Both the position numbers and the translations under genes were made by a program. From NCBI RefSeq assembly GCF_024345495.1, contig NZ_JAGQBF010000013.1, positions 1 to 64,000 on the forward strand: a stretch of 64,000 bases of DNA, written 5' to 3'. The notes beneath the pieces were generated by a model. It was not told the origin of the DNA. It saw only the letters and a program-made list of their open reading frames with translations, and searched no databases. Source of the stretch: Synechococcus sp. RedBA-s (GTDB taxonomy: Bacteria; Cyanobacteriota; Cyanobacteriia; PCC-6307; Cyanobiaceae). Below are positions 52,880-61,981 of this stretch, piece after piece (the stretch's first letter is position 1; each line of letters begins with the position of its first letter).

Positions 52880-54667
52880 TCAGAGGATGGTTTCGCTGCG
52901 ATCGGCCTGGGTGTGGTTGCGGGCGCCGCGGTGCACCACCCCCTCCCGCACCTCCAGGGTCACGAATTCACCCAGGCGCAGATCCGAGGTGGCATTGGCC
53001 ACACCCACGATCACCGGCACCCCCAGCCGCTGGGCAATCACGGCGGCATGGCTGTCGCAGCCGTCCTCCTCAGCGATCACCCCTCGGGCCTTGCGGATGG
53101 CATCGAGGTAGCCAGCATTGGTATCGCGCACCACCAGGATCTCGCCGCTCTCCAGCCGCGCCGCCTCCTCGGCGGTGGTGGCCACCCGCACCCGGCCGCT
53201 GACCGAGCCGTTGCCGATGCCCAGACCTCGGCCCAGCACGGCGGAGACAATGCCCACCTTGACCAGATCGGTGGAGCCGCTCACTCCCGAGAGGGTGCCG
53301 GCGGTCTGAACCACCAGATCGCCCTCCTTGAGCAGTCCCCTCTCCTGGGCCACGCCCATGGCCAGGGTGAAGGTGCTGGTGGTGGAGGCCTGATGGCCGA
53401 TCAGCAGGGGGTTCACCCCCCAGACCAGCTGCAACTGGCGGGCCACCTTCACCTCGCTGGTGATGGCCAGGATCGTGGTGGAGGGGCGGAACTTGCTGAC
53501 GTTGCGCGCCGTGGCCCCGCTCTTGGTGAGGGGAAGGATGGCGGCGGCCTGGAGCTGACGGGCGATCGTGCTCACCGCCTGGCTGATGGCGTTGGGGATG
53601 GTGGAGGCCATGTGACTGTCCACGACCCGGCGCGGGTAGTCGCGCTCGATGCGGCGGGCGATGCGGGCCATGGTTTCCACCGCCTCCACCGGGTAATCAC
53701 CCACGGCGGTTTCGTTGGAGAGCATCACCGCGTCGGTGCCATCGAGGATGGCGTTGGCCACATCGCTCACCTCGGCCCGAGTGGGGCGCGGGCAGCTGGC
53801 CATGCTGTCGAGCATCTGGGTGGCCGTGATGATCGGGATGCCCAGGGTGTTGGCCTTGCGGATCAGCTCCTTCTGCAGCAGCGGCACCTCCTCGGCCGGC
53901 ATCTCCACCCCCAGGTCGCCCCGGGCCACCATCACGCCATCGCAGAGGGGAAGGATGGCGTCGATCTGATCGATCGCCTCGAACTTCTCGATCTTGGCGA
54001 TCACCGGGGTGTTGTATCCCTGGCTGCTGATCAGCTCGCGGATCTCCAGCATGTCGGAGGGGTTGCGCACAAAGCTGAGGGCCACCCAGTCGACCTCCTG
54101 CTGGAGGCCGAAGCTGAGGTCTTCCCGATCCTTGGTGGTGAGCGCCCGGATCGAGAGCTGCACGTCGGGGAAGTTCACCCCCTTGTTGTTGGAGAGCACC
54201 CCACCCACCACCACGGTGCAGTGCAGGGTGCGCTCGGGGATGTCGACAGACTCGACCACCATTTCCACCCGCCCGTCATCGAGCAGGATGCGGCTGCCGG
54301 CGGTCACCTCATCGGCGAGGCGGTCGTAGGTGATCGTGGCGATCGACTGGTCGCAGCTCACCGGCCGGGAGGTGAGGGCGAAGGGATCGCCGTTGGCCAG
54401 GGTGATCGGGCCGCCTTCGAAGCGCCCCAGGCGGATCTTCGGACCCTGGAGATCCTGGAGGATGCCCACGTGGATACCCAGCTCGTGGGCCACCTGACGG
54501 ATCGTGGCGATCCGGGCGGCGTGTTCGGAGTGGTCCCCGTGGGAGAAATTGAGGCGGAACGTGGTGGCCCCGGCCTGGATCAGCTCCCGCAGGCGCTGGG
54601 GAGACTCCGTGGCTGGACCGATCGTTGCCACGATCTTGGTGCGACGCGACAGATCGGGCTGGGCCAT
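52880..54667 (-). CDS. pyk: Pyruvate kinase with C-terminal PEP-utilising-like domain
   Basis: The 595-residue enzyme makes pyruvate and ATP from PEP and ADP. The N-terminal RRTKIVATIGPATESPQRLR, FRLNFSHGDH, DLQGPKIRLG, the K+/Mg-binding VMVARGDLGVEMPAEEVPLLQ and TRAEVSDVANAILDGTDAVMLSNE are all present. Residues about 490-580 form an extra phosphohistidine-like domain (GEILVVRDTNAGYLDAIRKA, EEDGCDSHAAVIAQRLGVPV) seen in longer bacterial pyruvate kinases; the usual catalytic His of PEP utilisers is at SHAAVIA. Divergent from the MazG-like gene. Confidence 0.95.
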   Translation of the reverse strand: MAQPDLSRRTKIVATIGPATESPQRLRELIQAGATTFRLNFSHGDHSEHAARIATIRQVAHELGIHVGILQDLQGPKIRLGRFEGGPITLANGDPFALTSRPVSCDQSIATITYDRLADEVTAGSRILLDDGRVEMVVESVDIPERTLHCTVVVGGVLSNNKGVNFPDVQLSIRALTTKDREDLSFGLQQEVDWVALSFVRNPSDMLEIRELISSQGYNTPVIAKIEKFEAIDQIDAILPLCDGVMVARGDLGVEMPAEEVPLLQKELIRKANTLGIPIITATQMLDSMASCPRPTRAEVSDVANAILDGTDAVMLSNETAVGDYPVEAVETMARIARRIERDYPRRVVDSHMASTIPNAISQAVSTIARQLQAAAILPLTKSGATARNVSKFRPSTTILAITSEVKVARQLQLVWGVNPLLIGHQASTTSTFTLAMGVAQERGLLKEGDLVVQTAGTLSGVSGSTDLVKVGIVSAVLGRGLGIGNGSVSGRVRVATTAEEAARLESGEILVVRDTNAGYLDAIRKARGVIAEEDGCDSHAAVIAQRLGVPVIVGVANATSDLRLGEFVTLEVREGVVHRGARNHTQADRSETIL

Positions 54668-54740
54668 CGGAAAGCCGAAGGATCAGGCGGAAACTACCAT
54701 CCGGTCCCGCCCCTCCCCTGCCGCCGATGGTGCTGAACCG

Positions 54741-55070
54741 ATGGATCTGAACGACTACCAGCTCCAGGCTCGCTCCACCGCCCGCTACCCGCAGGTGGGC
54801 GCCAATCCCATCTATCCCACCCTCGGTCTCTGCGGTGAAGCCGGTGAGGTGGCCGACAAGGTGAAGAAGGTCTTGCGCGACCGCGGCGGCGTGTTCGAGC
54901 CCGAGCTGGTGGACGACCTGGCCCTGGAACTGGGTGATGTGCTCTGGTATGTGTCGCAGCTGGCCAGTGAACTGGGGCTGACGCTCGACGCTGTGGCCCG
55001 CTTGAACCTGGCGAAACTGGCGGGACGGGCCAGCCGCCAGACCCTTGGGGGGAGCGGTGATCACCGCTAG
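54741..55070 (+). CDS. MazG-like nucleotide pyrophosphohydrolase
   Basis: The 109-residue protein is an all-alpha NTP-PPase. The motif GLCGEAGEVADKVKKVLRDR (E-x2-E) and LALELGDVLWYVSQLASELG (E-x2-D) supply the Mg-binding acidic residues. It starts MDLNDYQLQARSTARYP, like many cyanobacterial and cyanophage MazG-type proteins, which hydrolyse non-canonical or alarmone-linked nucleotides. It is 73 bp from the divergent pyk start. Substrate is uncertain. Confidence 0.9.
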   Translation: MDLNDYQLQARSTARYPQVGANPIYPTLGLCGEAGEVADKVKKVLRDRGGVFEPELVDDLALELGDVLWYVSQLASELGLTLDAVARLNLAKLAGRASRQTLGGSGDHR

Positions 55071-55171
55071 GGGTGCTGCTGCTGCTGAGACCCGCACGCG
55101 GCTCGCCAGACTGGGTCCAGATGAGCCCACCCGAGCCAGCCCTCAGCAGCCCGAACCACCCGGAGAATCGT

Positions 55172-55690
55172 TTGAAGCCCAGATCCCCGTTCGCCCAAAT
55201 CGCTCCCCCCTTGGGAGCTCTGCCCAAAGGCCTCGCCCTGCTGCTGGCCCTGCTGGTGCTGCTGGCCCCCGCAGCGCCGGTCTGGGCCCTGGATCTGGCC
55301 GTGACCGACATCACCGTGGAGCCCTGCCCGGCCACTGATCCGGGAGCCCAGCCGGAGTTGAAGCGCCCGAGCGGGGCCAGTTGTTACGCCCTGCGCGGCA
55401 CGGTGAGCAACCCCCGCTCCCAGCCGGTGATCGACACGGATCTCTTCGCCGTGATCAGCGACCGCAGCGGGGAACCGGTGCTGCAGAACCGCACCAGGGT
55501 GGGCTCTATCGGTGATGTTCCCCCTGGCGAGTCGAGTTTCGCCCTGCGCCTGGCGGTGCCGGCCGGAACCCCCGGGCCGCTGGTGGTCAGCCATGCCAAG
55601 GCCAGGGGATTCAAGGCACCGGTGCGGGTGCGGGCCGGTGCCGACGATGAGCTGCTGCCCTTGGAACAGGCGCTGCTCGATCCGCTCTGA
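55172..55690 (+). CDS. Secreted beta-sandwich protein, conserved hypothetical
   Basis: With the TTG at 55172 (GGAG 6 bp upstream) the product is 172 residues with a signal peptide (GLALLLALLVLLAPAAPVWA, cleavage after VWA). The mature part has TDITVEPCPATD, SCYALRGTVSNPRSQPVIDT and NRTRVGSIGDVPPGESSFAL, then AVPAGTPGPLVVSHAKARGF. The alternation and the GTVxNxxxxxV...VPPGxxxxF pattern resemble FxLYD-type beta-sandwich domains (inference). Two cysteines may pair. An upstream ATG at 55121 would bury the signal peptide, so I disfavour it. Confidence 0.74.
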   Translation: MKPRSPFAQIAPPLGALPKGLALLLALLVLLAPAAPVWALDLAVTDITVEPCPATDPGAQPELKRPSGASCYALRGTVSNPRSQPVIDTDLFAVISDRSGEPVLQNRTRVGSIGDVPPGESSFALRLAVPAGTPGPLVVSHAKARGFKAPVRVRAGADDELLPLEQALLDPL

Positions 55691-55708
55691 GCGGCGTGGC
55701 CCGGCGCT

Positions 55709-56017
55709 TCAGTAGCTGATGCCGCCCATCAGCGATCCGCTCAGGTTTCCCAGTAGACCCTGAACCAGGCTGAGGGTGATGAAGGCGATGATCGCCGAGA
55801 GGTCGAGACCGCCCAGGGGCGGGATCAGACTGCGAAAGGCATTGAGGTAGGGGTCGGTGATCGAGCTCACCGTGCTCAGTACCGGGTTACTCCAGTCGAG
55901 GTTGGGGAACCAGCTCAGCAGCACCCGCACCAGCAGCACCAGGCTATAGATGCTGAGGGTCTGGGCCAGCACAGCCAGGATCTGACTCAGGATCATCATG
56001 GGCAAGGCCTGAAGCAA
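55709..56017 (-). CDS. YggT / Ycf19 family membrane protein
   Basis: The 102-residue protein has two membrane regions (ILAVLAQTLSIYSLVLLVRV and LSAIIAFITLSLVQGLLGNL) around the family signature RVLLSWFPNLDW...TDPYLNAFRSLIPPLGGLDLS. YggT proteins are found in cyanobacteria and plastids (Ycf19) and have been tied to thylakoid and nucleoid organisation and osmotic stress; the molecular role is not settled. It is 13 bp downstream of scpB on the same strand. Confidence 0.9.
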   Translation of the reverse strand: MLQALPMMILSQILAVLAQTLSIYSLVLLVRVLLSWFPNLDWSNPVLSTVSSITDPYLNAFRSLIPPLGGLDLSAIIAFITLSLVQGLLGNLSGSLMGGISY

Positions 56018-56030
56018 TTCGACACTGACT

Positions 56031-56540
56031 CTATGCAGCTGGGTTGCCCGTCACCTGGGTGACGGCGAAGGTGCGGTGGAACTTGTCGCTGAGGCTGATC
56101 CAGAAGGAGCGGCCATCGCTCTGGCGCCGCCGCTCGATGAAGTCCTGGGCCAGCAGCTCCTTGATGTGGTCGTAGGCGCCGGATCCGCGCAGCTCCACCA
56201 GATCCGACTGCAGGATGCGCCGCTTCAGAGCCACCGTCGCCAGGGTGCGCAGGGTGGCGGTGGAGAGGTCCACCGGCAGCAGCGTCTGCACCAGATCGGC
56301 GTGGTTGTCACGCAGCTGCAGGCTGAAGCGTGGCCCGTCCTGGCGGATCTCCAGGGCCGTGTCCCGGTGGGCGTAGTCGGCCATCAGGGTGATCAGGGCC
56401 AGTTCCACGGCGTCGCGCTCGATCGGCTCACTCAGGCCAGCTGAGGCGATCTCGGCCAGCTCGCCCAGGCTGAGGGGGAGGCCCTTGAGGTACAGGATGG
56501 CCTCAAGCCGGGCCGGAAGGGATAAAGAAGCGCTGGACAT
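56031..56540 (-). CDS. scpB: Segregation and condensation protein ScpB
   Basis: The 169-residue protein has two winged-helix domains: LPARLEAILYLKGLPLSLGE at the start and STATLRTLATVALKRRILQS then LVELRGSGAYDHIKELLAQD in the second. ScpB, with ScpA, binds SMC to compact and segregate chromosomes. No scpA or smc lies in the window. It is followed by the YggT gene and preceded by ilvA on the same strand (54 bp). Confidence 0.92.
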   Translation of the reverse strand: MSSASLSLPARLEAILYLKGLPLSLGELAEIASAGLSEPIERDAVELALITLMADYAHRDTALEIRQDGPRFSLQLRDNHADLVQTLLPVDLSTATLRTLATVALKRRILQSDLVELRGSGAYDHIKELLAQDFIERRRQSDGRSFWISLSDKFHRTFAVTQVTGNPAA

Positions 56541-56594
56541 GCTCCCAGCCGGCCCATCGTTGGCCGCACCGTACCGCAGCTGAACAGAGCAGTC

Positions 56595-58157
56595 TCAGGC
56601 CAGGGCCGGCACCGGCTGGCTGGCGGGGCCGAGGAACAGCCGGTAGGCCGGGTTTAAGGTCTCATCCCAGTGGCGGTAGCCCAGGCCGGAGAGGAAAAGC
56701 TCCCAGGCGCCGGATTCCTGCTCCTCCACCTGAACGCCCACCACGATGCGGCCCACGTCGGCCCCCTGGTTGCGGTAGTGAAAAATGCTGATCGTCCAGC
56801 TGGGGTGCAGGGCGTTGACGAAGGCCATCAGCGCGCCCGGCCGCTCGGGAAACTCGAAGCGGTAGAGCAGCTCCCGCGGTGCGGGGCAGCCGGCATGGCA
56901 GGCGGCTTCGGGCAGACGGCCACCCACCATGTGGCGCAGGTGCAGCTTGGCCAGCTCGTTGCCGCTCAGATCAAGGCAGGGGAAGCCGCCGGCGCCCAGC
57001 TGGCTGATCAGGGCTTCGGTGTCGCGGTGCCCTTCGATCTGGACCCCCAGGAAAATGTGGGCCAGACGGTGGTCGGCCATCCGGTAGCTGAATTCAGTCA
57101 GGCTGCGGGGGGCCAGGAGTTCGCAGAGCTGGCGCAGGCTGCCCGGACGCTCGGGAATCTCCACCGCCAGCATCGCTTCGCGTTCCTCCCCCAGCTCGGC
57201 CCGCTCGGCCACGAAGCGCAGGCGATCGAAATTCATGTTGGCGCCGCAGGCCACGGCCACCAGGGTGCGCTGCTTCAGGCCCCGTCGCTGCACGTCGGCC
57301 TTCATGCCAGCTACGGCCAGGGCCCCCGCCGGCTCGAGGATCGAGCGGGTGTCCTCGAACACGTCCTTGATGGCGGCGCAGATCTCATCGGTGTCCACCG
57401 TGACCATGGCATCGACGTAGCGCTGGGCCAGGGCAAAGGTGTGCTCCCCTACCTGGCGCACGGCCACCCCATCGGCGAACAGTCCCACCTCGTCCAGGCT
57501 CACCCGCCGGCCCGCCGCCAGGGAGCGGGTCATGGCATCGGCATCCACCGGCTCCACACCGATCACTTCCACCTGGGGCCAGACGTTCTTGATGAAGGCG
57601 GCGATGCCGGCGATCAGCCCGCCGCCGCCTACGGCCACATAGATCGCATCGGGGGGAGCAGAGCACTGGCGCAGGATCTCCAGGCCCACGGTGCCCTGAC
57701 CGGCGATCACCTCCGGATCGTCGAAGGGATGGATGAAGGTGAGGCCCAGCTCCTGCTCCAGGCTTCTGGCCCGCTGGCAGGCCTCGTCGTAGGTGTCTCC
57801 GTGCAGCAACACCTCGGCGCCGCGGGCGGCCACGGCCCGCACCTTCACCGCCGGGGTGGTGAGCGGCATCACGATCAGGGCGTGACAGCCCAGCTTCTCG
57901 GCCGCCAGGGCCACCCCCTGGGCATGGTTTCCGGCGCTGGCGGCGATCACCCCACGCTTGAGTTCAGCCGGGTTGAGCTGGGCCATGCGGTTGTAGGCCC
58001 CGCGCAGCTTGAAGGAGAACACCGGCTGGAGGTCCTCTCGTTTGAGCAGAACGGTGTTGCCGAGCCGCCGCGACAGGTTGGGGGCCTGATCGAGCGGCGA
58101 CTCGATCGCCACGTCGTAGACCCGCGCCCGCAGGATGCGCTGCAGTATGTCGTCCAT
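56595..58157 (-). CDS. ilvA: Threonine ammonia-lyase (threonine deaminase), biosynthetic
   Basis: The 520-residue PLP enzyme starts isoleucine synthesis by deaminating threonine to 2-oxobutanoate. The Schiff-base lysine is in QPVFSFKLRGAYN, SAGNHAQGVALAAEKLG is the threonine loop, and AVGGGGLIAGIAAF binds the phosphate. Residues about 335-510 hold two ACT-like regulatory modules (EREAMLAVEIPERPGSLRQL and FEFPERPGALMAFVNAL) for feedback by isoleucine. I chose the ATG giving MDDILQRIL. Divergent from dxs across about 107 bp. Confidence 0.95.
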   Translation of the reverse strand: MDDILQRILRARVYDVAIESPLDQAPNLSRRLGNTVLLKREDLQPVFSFKLRGAYNRMAQLNPAELKRGVIAASAGNHAQGVALAAEKLGCHALIVMPLTTPAVKVRAVAARGAEVLLHGDTYDEACQRARSLEQELGLTFIHPFDDPEVIAGQGTVGLEILRQCSAPPDAIYVAVGGGGLIAGIAAFIKNVWPQVEVIGVEPVDADAMTRSLAAGRRVSLDEVGLFADGVAVRQVGEHTFALAQRYVDAMVTVDTDEICAAIKDVFEDTRSILEPAGALAVAGMKADVQRRGLKQRTLVAVACGANMNFDRLRFVAERAELGEEREAMLAVEIPERPGSLRQLCELLAPRSLTEFSYRMADHRLAHIFLGVQIEGHRDTEALISQLGAGGFPCLDLSGNELAKLHLRHMVGGRLPEAACHAGCPAPRELLYRFEFPERPGALMAFVNALHPSWTISIFHYRNQGADVGRIVVGVQVEEQESGAWELFLSGLGYRHWDETLNPAYRLFLGPASQPVPALA

Positions 58158-58264
58158 GGCTCCAGTGTGCCGGGCCGAAGAGCAGCTGGCCTCAGGAAAG
58201 GTGACCGTTGCCCCCACTCCCCCGAAGGCAGGCCGTAGATTGAGTTCTCAGAACTGATCAGGGT

Positions 58265-60178
58265 ATGCATCTCAGCGAGCTGAGCCATCCCAACCAGCTG
58301 CATGGCCTCAGCATCGGCGAGCTTGAAGCCATAGCTCGTCAGATTCGTGAGAAGCATCTGGAGGTGGTGTCCACCAGCGGCGGTCACCTCGGACCGGGGC
58401 TGGGTGTGGTGGAACTCACCCTGGCCCTCTACCAGACCCTCGACCTGGAGACGGACCGGGTGGTCTGGGATGTGGGCCACCAGGCCTATCCCCACAAGCT
58501 GATCACGGGGCGTTACCACCGGTTCCACACCCTGCGCCAGCAGGGCGGGGTGGCCGGCTACCTCAAGCGCAGCGAGTGCCGCTTCGACCACTTCGGCGCC
58601 GGTCACGCCTCCACGAGCATTTCGGCGGCACTGGGCATGGCCCTGGCCCGCGACCGCCGCGGCGACGACTACAAGTGTGTGGCGGTGATCGGCGATGGCG
58701 CCCTCACCGGTGGCATGGCGCTGGAGGCGATCAACCACGCCGGTCACCTCCCCAGGACTCCCCTGCTGGTGGTGCTGAACGACAACGACATGTCGATCTC
58801 AGCTCCGGTGGGCGCCCTCTCCACCTATCTCAACCGCATGCGCTTGAGCCCGCCACTGCAGTTCCTCTCCGGCAGCGCCGAGGAGGCCTTCAAGCACCTG
58901 CCCTTCATGCACGGCGAACTGCCGCCCGAGCTGGAGCGGCTGAAGGAGAGCATGCGCCGGCTGGCGGTGCCCAAGGTGGGCGCCGTGTTTGAGGAGCTGG
59001 GATTCACCTACATGGGTCCGATCGACGGCCACGACATCGCCGAGATGGTGCGCACCTTCAGTGCCGCCCACCGCTGCGAAGGTCCGGTGCTGGTGCATGT
59101 GGCCACCATCAAGGGCAAGGGATACCCCTACGCCGAAGCCGATCAGGTGGCGTACCACGCCCAGTCCGCCTTCGACCTCAAGACCGGCAAGGGCTTCCCC
59201 TCCGGCAAACCGAAACCGCCCAGCTACAGCAAGGTCTTCGGTCAGACCCTGGTGCGCATCTGTGAGCAGGACCCCACCGTGGTGGGCATCACGGCGGCCA
59301 TGGCCACCGGCACCGGCCTTGATCTGCTCGAGAAGGCCCTGCCCAAGCAGTACTTCGATGTGGGCATCGCCGAGCAGCATGCCGTCACCATGGCGGCGGG
59401 CATGGCCACCGCCGGACTCAAGCCGGTGGTGGCGATCTACAGCACCTTCCTCCAGCGGGCCTTCGACCAGCTCATCCACGACGTGGGCATCCAGAAGCTG
59501 CCGGTGACGTTCGTGCTCGATCGCGCCGGCATCGTCGGGGCCGATGGCCCCACTCACCAGGGCCAGTACGACATCAGCTACCTGCGCGCCGTGCCCAACT
59601 TCACGGTGATGGCGCCCAAGGATGAGGCGGAGCTGCAGCGGATGCTGGTCACCTCCATCGGCCACAACGGCCCCTGCGCCATCCGCATCCCCCGCGGCGA
59701 AGGCGAAGGGGTGCCACTGATGGAGGAGGGCTGGGAACCTCTGGAGATCGGCCATGGCGAGCAGCTGGCCGATGGCGATGATCTGCTGATCGTGGCCTAC
59801 GGGGCCATGGTGGCTCCGGCCATGGCCACCGCCGGGCTGCTGCAGGAAAAGGGCATCAGGGCCGCGGTGGTGAACGCCCGTTTCCTGCGTCCCCTCGATG
59901 AAAGCCTGATCCTGCCTCTGGCCCGGCGCATCGGTCGGGTGGTGACGATGGAGGAAGGCGCCCTGGCCGGAGGCTTCGGCGCAGCGGTGGTCGAATCCTT
60001 CAACGACCACGACGTGATGGTGCCCGTGTATCGCATCGGCATCCCCGACCAGCTGGTGGACCATGCCAGCCCGGATCAGAGCAAGGTTGCTCTCCGGCTC
60101 ACCCCGCCCCAGATGGCCGAGGGCATTCTGCAGCGCTTCGCCCTGCTGGGGATCCCACGCCAGCCGCTCACTGTCTGA
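58265..60178 (+). CDS. dxs: 1-deoxy-D-xylulose-5-phosphate synthase
   Basis: The 637-residue thiamine-diphosphate enzyme makes DXP from pyruvate and glyceraldehyde-3-phosphate, the first step of the MEP pathway. Features are [17 protein letters not shown], the TPP motif [18 protein letters not shown]...NDN, the transketolase central [12 protein letters not shown] and [18 protein letters not shown], and the C-terminal domain. Length is standard. It converges with psaK; the 112-bp gap holds a direct repeat and a bidirectional terminator. Confidence 0.97.
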   Translation: MHLSELSHPNQLHGLSIGELEAIARQIREKHLEVVSTSGGHLGPGLGVVELTLALYQTLDLETDRVVWDVGHQAYPHKLITGRYHRFHTLRQQGGVAGYLKRSECRFDHFGAGHASTSISAALGMALARDRRGDDYKCVAVIGDGALTGGMALEAINHAGHLPRTPLLVVLNDNDMSISAPVGALSTYLNRMRLSPPLQFLSGSAEEAFKHLPFMHGELPPELERLKESMRRLAVPKVGAVFEELGFTYMGPIDGHDIAEMVRTFSAAHRCEGPVLVHVATIKGKGYPYAEADQVAYHAQSAFDLKTGKGFPSGKPKPPSYSKVFGQTLVRICEQDPTVVGITAAMATGTGLDLLEKALPKQYFDVGIAEQHAVTMAAGMATAGLKPVVAIYSTFLQRAFDQLIHDVGIQKLPVTFVLDRAGIVGADGPTHQGQYDISYLRAVPNFTVMAPKDEAELQRMLVTSIGHNGPCAIRIPRGEGEGVPLMEEGWEPLEIGHGEQLADGDDLLIVAYGAMVAPAMATAGLLQEKGIRAAVVNARFLRPLDESLILPLARRIGRVVTMEEGALAGGFGAAVVESFNDHDVMVPVYRIGIPDQLVDHASPDQSKVALRLTPPQMAEGILQRFALLGIPRQPLTV

Positions 60179-60218
60179 GCGCTCAGCTCAGGCTGGGAGG
60201 CCTGTCTGAGCGCTCAGC
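60171..60218. repeat. Two 17-bp direct repeats with a palindromic core
   Basis: CTGTCTGAGCGCTCAGC occurs at 60171-60187, covering the last codons and stop of dxs, and again at 60202-60218. The core TGAGCGCTCA is a perfect palindrome, so each copy can bind a dimeric regulator or form a short cruciform. The copies are 14 bp apart. No function is evident. Confidence 0.8.
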
Positions 60219-60225
60219 ACAAAAT

Positions 60226-60246
60226 GCGGGTGGGGAGCCCGCCTTT
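60226..60246. terminator. Bidirectional hairpin between dxs and psaK
   Basis: GCGGG (60226-60230), loop TGGGGAG, CCCGC (60238-60242) is followed by CTTTTG on the plus strand, and on the minus strand the same hairpin is followed by ATTTTG. The stem is only five G-C pairs, so strength is moderate. It fits termination of both converging genes. Confidence 0.62.
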
Positions 60247-60290
60247 TGCTTCGCTTGTGAAGGGCTGGTGCGTGACGGAAGCTCTGGGCT

Positions 60291-60548
60291 TCAGAGCACG
60301 CCGCGGGACGCCAGGCCCTGGATGGCGCCGATGCCGAAGATGTGCCCCAGGCTGGTGGTGGCCAGCAGGGAGGCGTGGCTGAAGCCGCCGAAGAAACGGT
60401 CGTTGGGGAGCTTGGCGCCCTCGGCGGGGTACTTGATGGTGGCTTTGCCGATGCCAATAGCGATCACATTGCACACGATCATCACCAACGCCACCTTCGG
60501 CGACCAGGTCAGCGAGGCGGGCGCCATGGCGAGAAGAGGAGCGATCAT
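60291..60548 (-). CDS. psaK: Photosystem I subunit PsaK
   Basis: The 85-residue thylakoid protein has two membrane helices (WSPKVALVMIVCNVIAIGIG and ASLLATTSLGHIFGIGAIQG) joined by the positively charged stromal loop KYPAEGAKLPNDRFFGGF, the PsaK signature. PsaK sits at the periphery of PSI and mediates antenna interactions. Its ATG overlaps the DUF3593 stop (ATGA), making it the last gene of a DUF2499-DUF3593-psaK unit, so it is probably translated by coupling. Confidence 0.94.
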   Translation of the reverse strand: MIAPLLAMAPASLTWSPKVALVMIVCNVIAIGIGKATIKYPAEGAKLPNDRFFGGFSHASLLATTSLGHIFGIGAIQGLASRGVL

Positions 60549-61006
60549 GGTGGATCAAAAACTGACGCCCCATCCTGCGGGGGAACCGCTGGCGGATCAC
60601 CGGCGCTTAAGACTTGTTCACTGCCCGGGCCTGTGGCCTGGGCTTCAGGATCGGCTGGCTGCTGGCCTCTGACCGCGAGGTTGTCAGCGCCGTTGTCAGT
60701 TCGGCTGTCAGTGCGGCTGAAGCCCCAGAGCACCATCAGGTTGGCCACCGTGAGGAAGACCTCCGCTCCCCCATGCAGGGGATCCACATCGGCCAGCTGC
60801 AGCCCGAAGCGCTGCTCCGCCACGACGGCGGCGGCAATGGTGACCGCCACGAACACCAGGGTGAACTGGAAGCCACGCAGGGCAAGGGGCGGGAAGCGCT
60901 TGCTGGCTGCCGCCCAGCGCAGGAAGGCCAGATAGGGCAGCAGCGAGAGGACGAACAGGGGGCTTGGATCCACCGCCGCCAGGGCCCCGAGGCCAAGGAC
61001 CGTCAT
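60545..61006 (-). CDS. DUF3593 membrane protein
   Basis: The 153-residue protein has the DUF3593 start LGALAAVDPSPLFVLSLLPYLAFLRWAA, then a second helix (ALRGFQFTLVFVAVTIAAAV) and a third (HGGAEVFLTVANLMVLWGFS), and a long acidic, Pro-rich, probably disordered tail of about 50 residues absent from most family members. DUF3593 and DUF2499 neighbour one another in cyanobacteria and algae-derived genomes. Function is unknown. Overlaps both neighbours by 4 bp. Confidence 0.86.
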   Translation of the reverse strand: MTVLGLGALAAVDPSPLFVLSLLPYLAFLRWAAASKRFPPLALRGFQFTLVFVAVTIAAAVVAEQRFGLQLADVDPLHGGAEVFLTVANLMVLWGFSRTDSRTDNGADNLAVRGQQPADPEAQATGPGSEQVLSAGDPPAVPPQDGASVFDPP

Positions 61007-61302
61007 GACTGGATCCTCTCGGGTAGCAGCGTCCAGGCCGCCGCTGCCAGAGCCACATTGCCCAGCAAGGTGGTGCCGGCCTGAAACACCACCAGTCCCT
61101 GAAGCTCGATGGGGTTGTCGAAGAGGTGCCAGGTGCAGGCCGCCATGGCGCTCACCAGGGCTGGCAGCATCGCCAGGGCCAGCCAGCGCCACTGGGGTTC
61201 GGCGCGGCGCTCACCCCAGCGCATCACGGCCGCCATGGCCAGCATCCACTCCAGGACCGAGGCCACATGGATCCACCAGGTGGGCAGTGAAAGGGCATGC
61301 AT
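61003..61302 (-). CDS. DUF2499 membrane protein
   Basis: The 99-residue protein starts MHALSLPTWWIHVASVLEWM, a DUF2499 signature, and has three membrane helices with CTWHLFDNPIELQGLVVFQA in the middle. The family is confined to cyanobacteria and photosynthetic eukaryotes; function is unknown. An ATG four codons upstream is possible, but the MHALSLP start matches relatives. It is the first gene of the unit that ends in psaK. Confidence 0.87.
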   Translation of the reverse strand: MHALSLPTWWIHVASVLEWMLAMAAVMRWGERRAEPQWRWLALAMLPALVSAMAACTWHLFDNPIELQGLVVFQAGTTLLGNVALAAAAWTLLPERIQS

Positions 61303-61411
61303 GGCGCCCGGCACCCAGGTGGACCAGCAATGTACGGAAACCAGGGCTCAGGTGGAGAGTCGCTGCGGCCTGGTGCCAGAGAGGGCATCATCGGATTCGA
61401 TGGGCTGAGCC

Positions 61412-61978
61412 ATGGGGTCGAATCGCCAATGCCTCAGGTTCAATCGCTTGCATGGCTTCTCAGCGGTGCTGGCGCTGGTCGCTGGGTTGATGCGTGTGTC
61501 AGCCGAAGCGGCTGTCGTCAGCACCTCCGCCCAGGCGGCTGCCCAAGAAACGATCGAGGCTGTCAGCCGTCGTCGGCGGACCCTCGTGGGCTCCAGCTAT
61601 TTCCGTGTGCCTGCTGAGATCCAACGGGAGGTGGAGGCCTATGCCGTTGAGCAGCGCAGTGCCATGGAGGCGGCCGGTGGTTGTATCCATGGGGGGGTGT
61701 CCGGAATCCCGTCGCCGTTTGAGCGCCTGATGCTGCCTGCTGGCTGGCACTTGCTGGGGGAGGTGCTGGCCTGCCCGGCTCTCCCTGGCTACTGGACCTC
61801 GGAGCGGGTCGCCTTGGAGTGGTGGAGGTCGCCGCAGCACCGGCGCATCGCCTATGGCAAACCATCGGCGTCGCATCTGGCCTGCAGCTGGGTGCGCCAG
61901 GGCTTGATGGGGGCGAGCCGTGACTCGGTGCTTTGCCTGGTGTTCAAGGCCAGCGGTGGAGGCTCTGGCCAGCCATGA
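61412..61978 (+). CDS. Secreted hypothetical protein, possibly a divergent CAP-like domain
   Basis: The 188-residue protein has a signal peptide (LHGFSAVLALVAGLMRVSAEA, cleavage near residue 33). Mature features are GWHLLGEVLACPALPGYWTS, then ERVALEWWRSPQHRRIAYG and ASHLACSWVRQG. The W..SP.HR pattern after a GE motif resembles CAP/SCP-like secreted proteins, but the fold call is inference; catalytic residues cannot be placed. Four cysteines suggest disulfides. The hli terminator begins directly after its stop. Confidence 0.62.
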   Translation: MGSNRQCLRFNRLHGFSAVLALVAGLMRVSAEAAVVSTSAQAAAQETIEAVSRRRRTLVGSSYFRVPAEIQREVEAYAVEQRSAMEAAGGCIHGGVSGIPSPFERLMLPAGWHLLGEVLACPALPGYWTSERVALEWWRSPQHRRIAYGKPSASHLACSWVRQGLMGASRDSVLCLVFKASGGGSGQP

Positions 61979-61981
61979 AAA

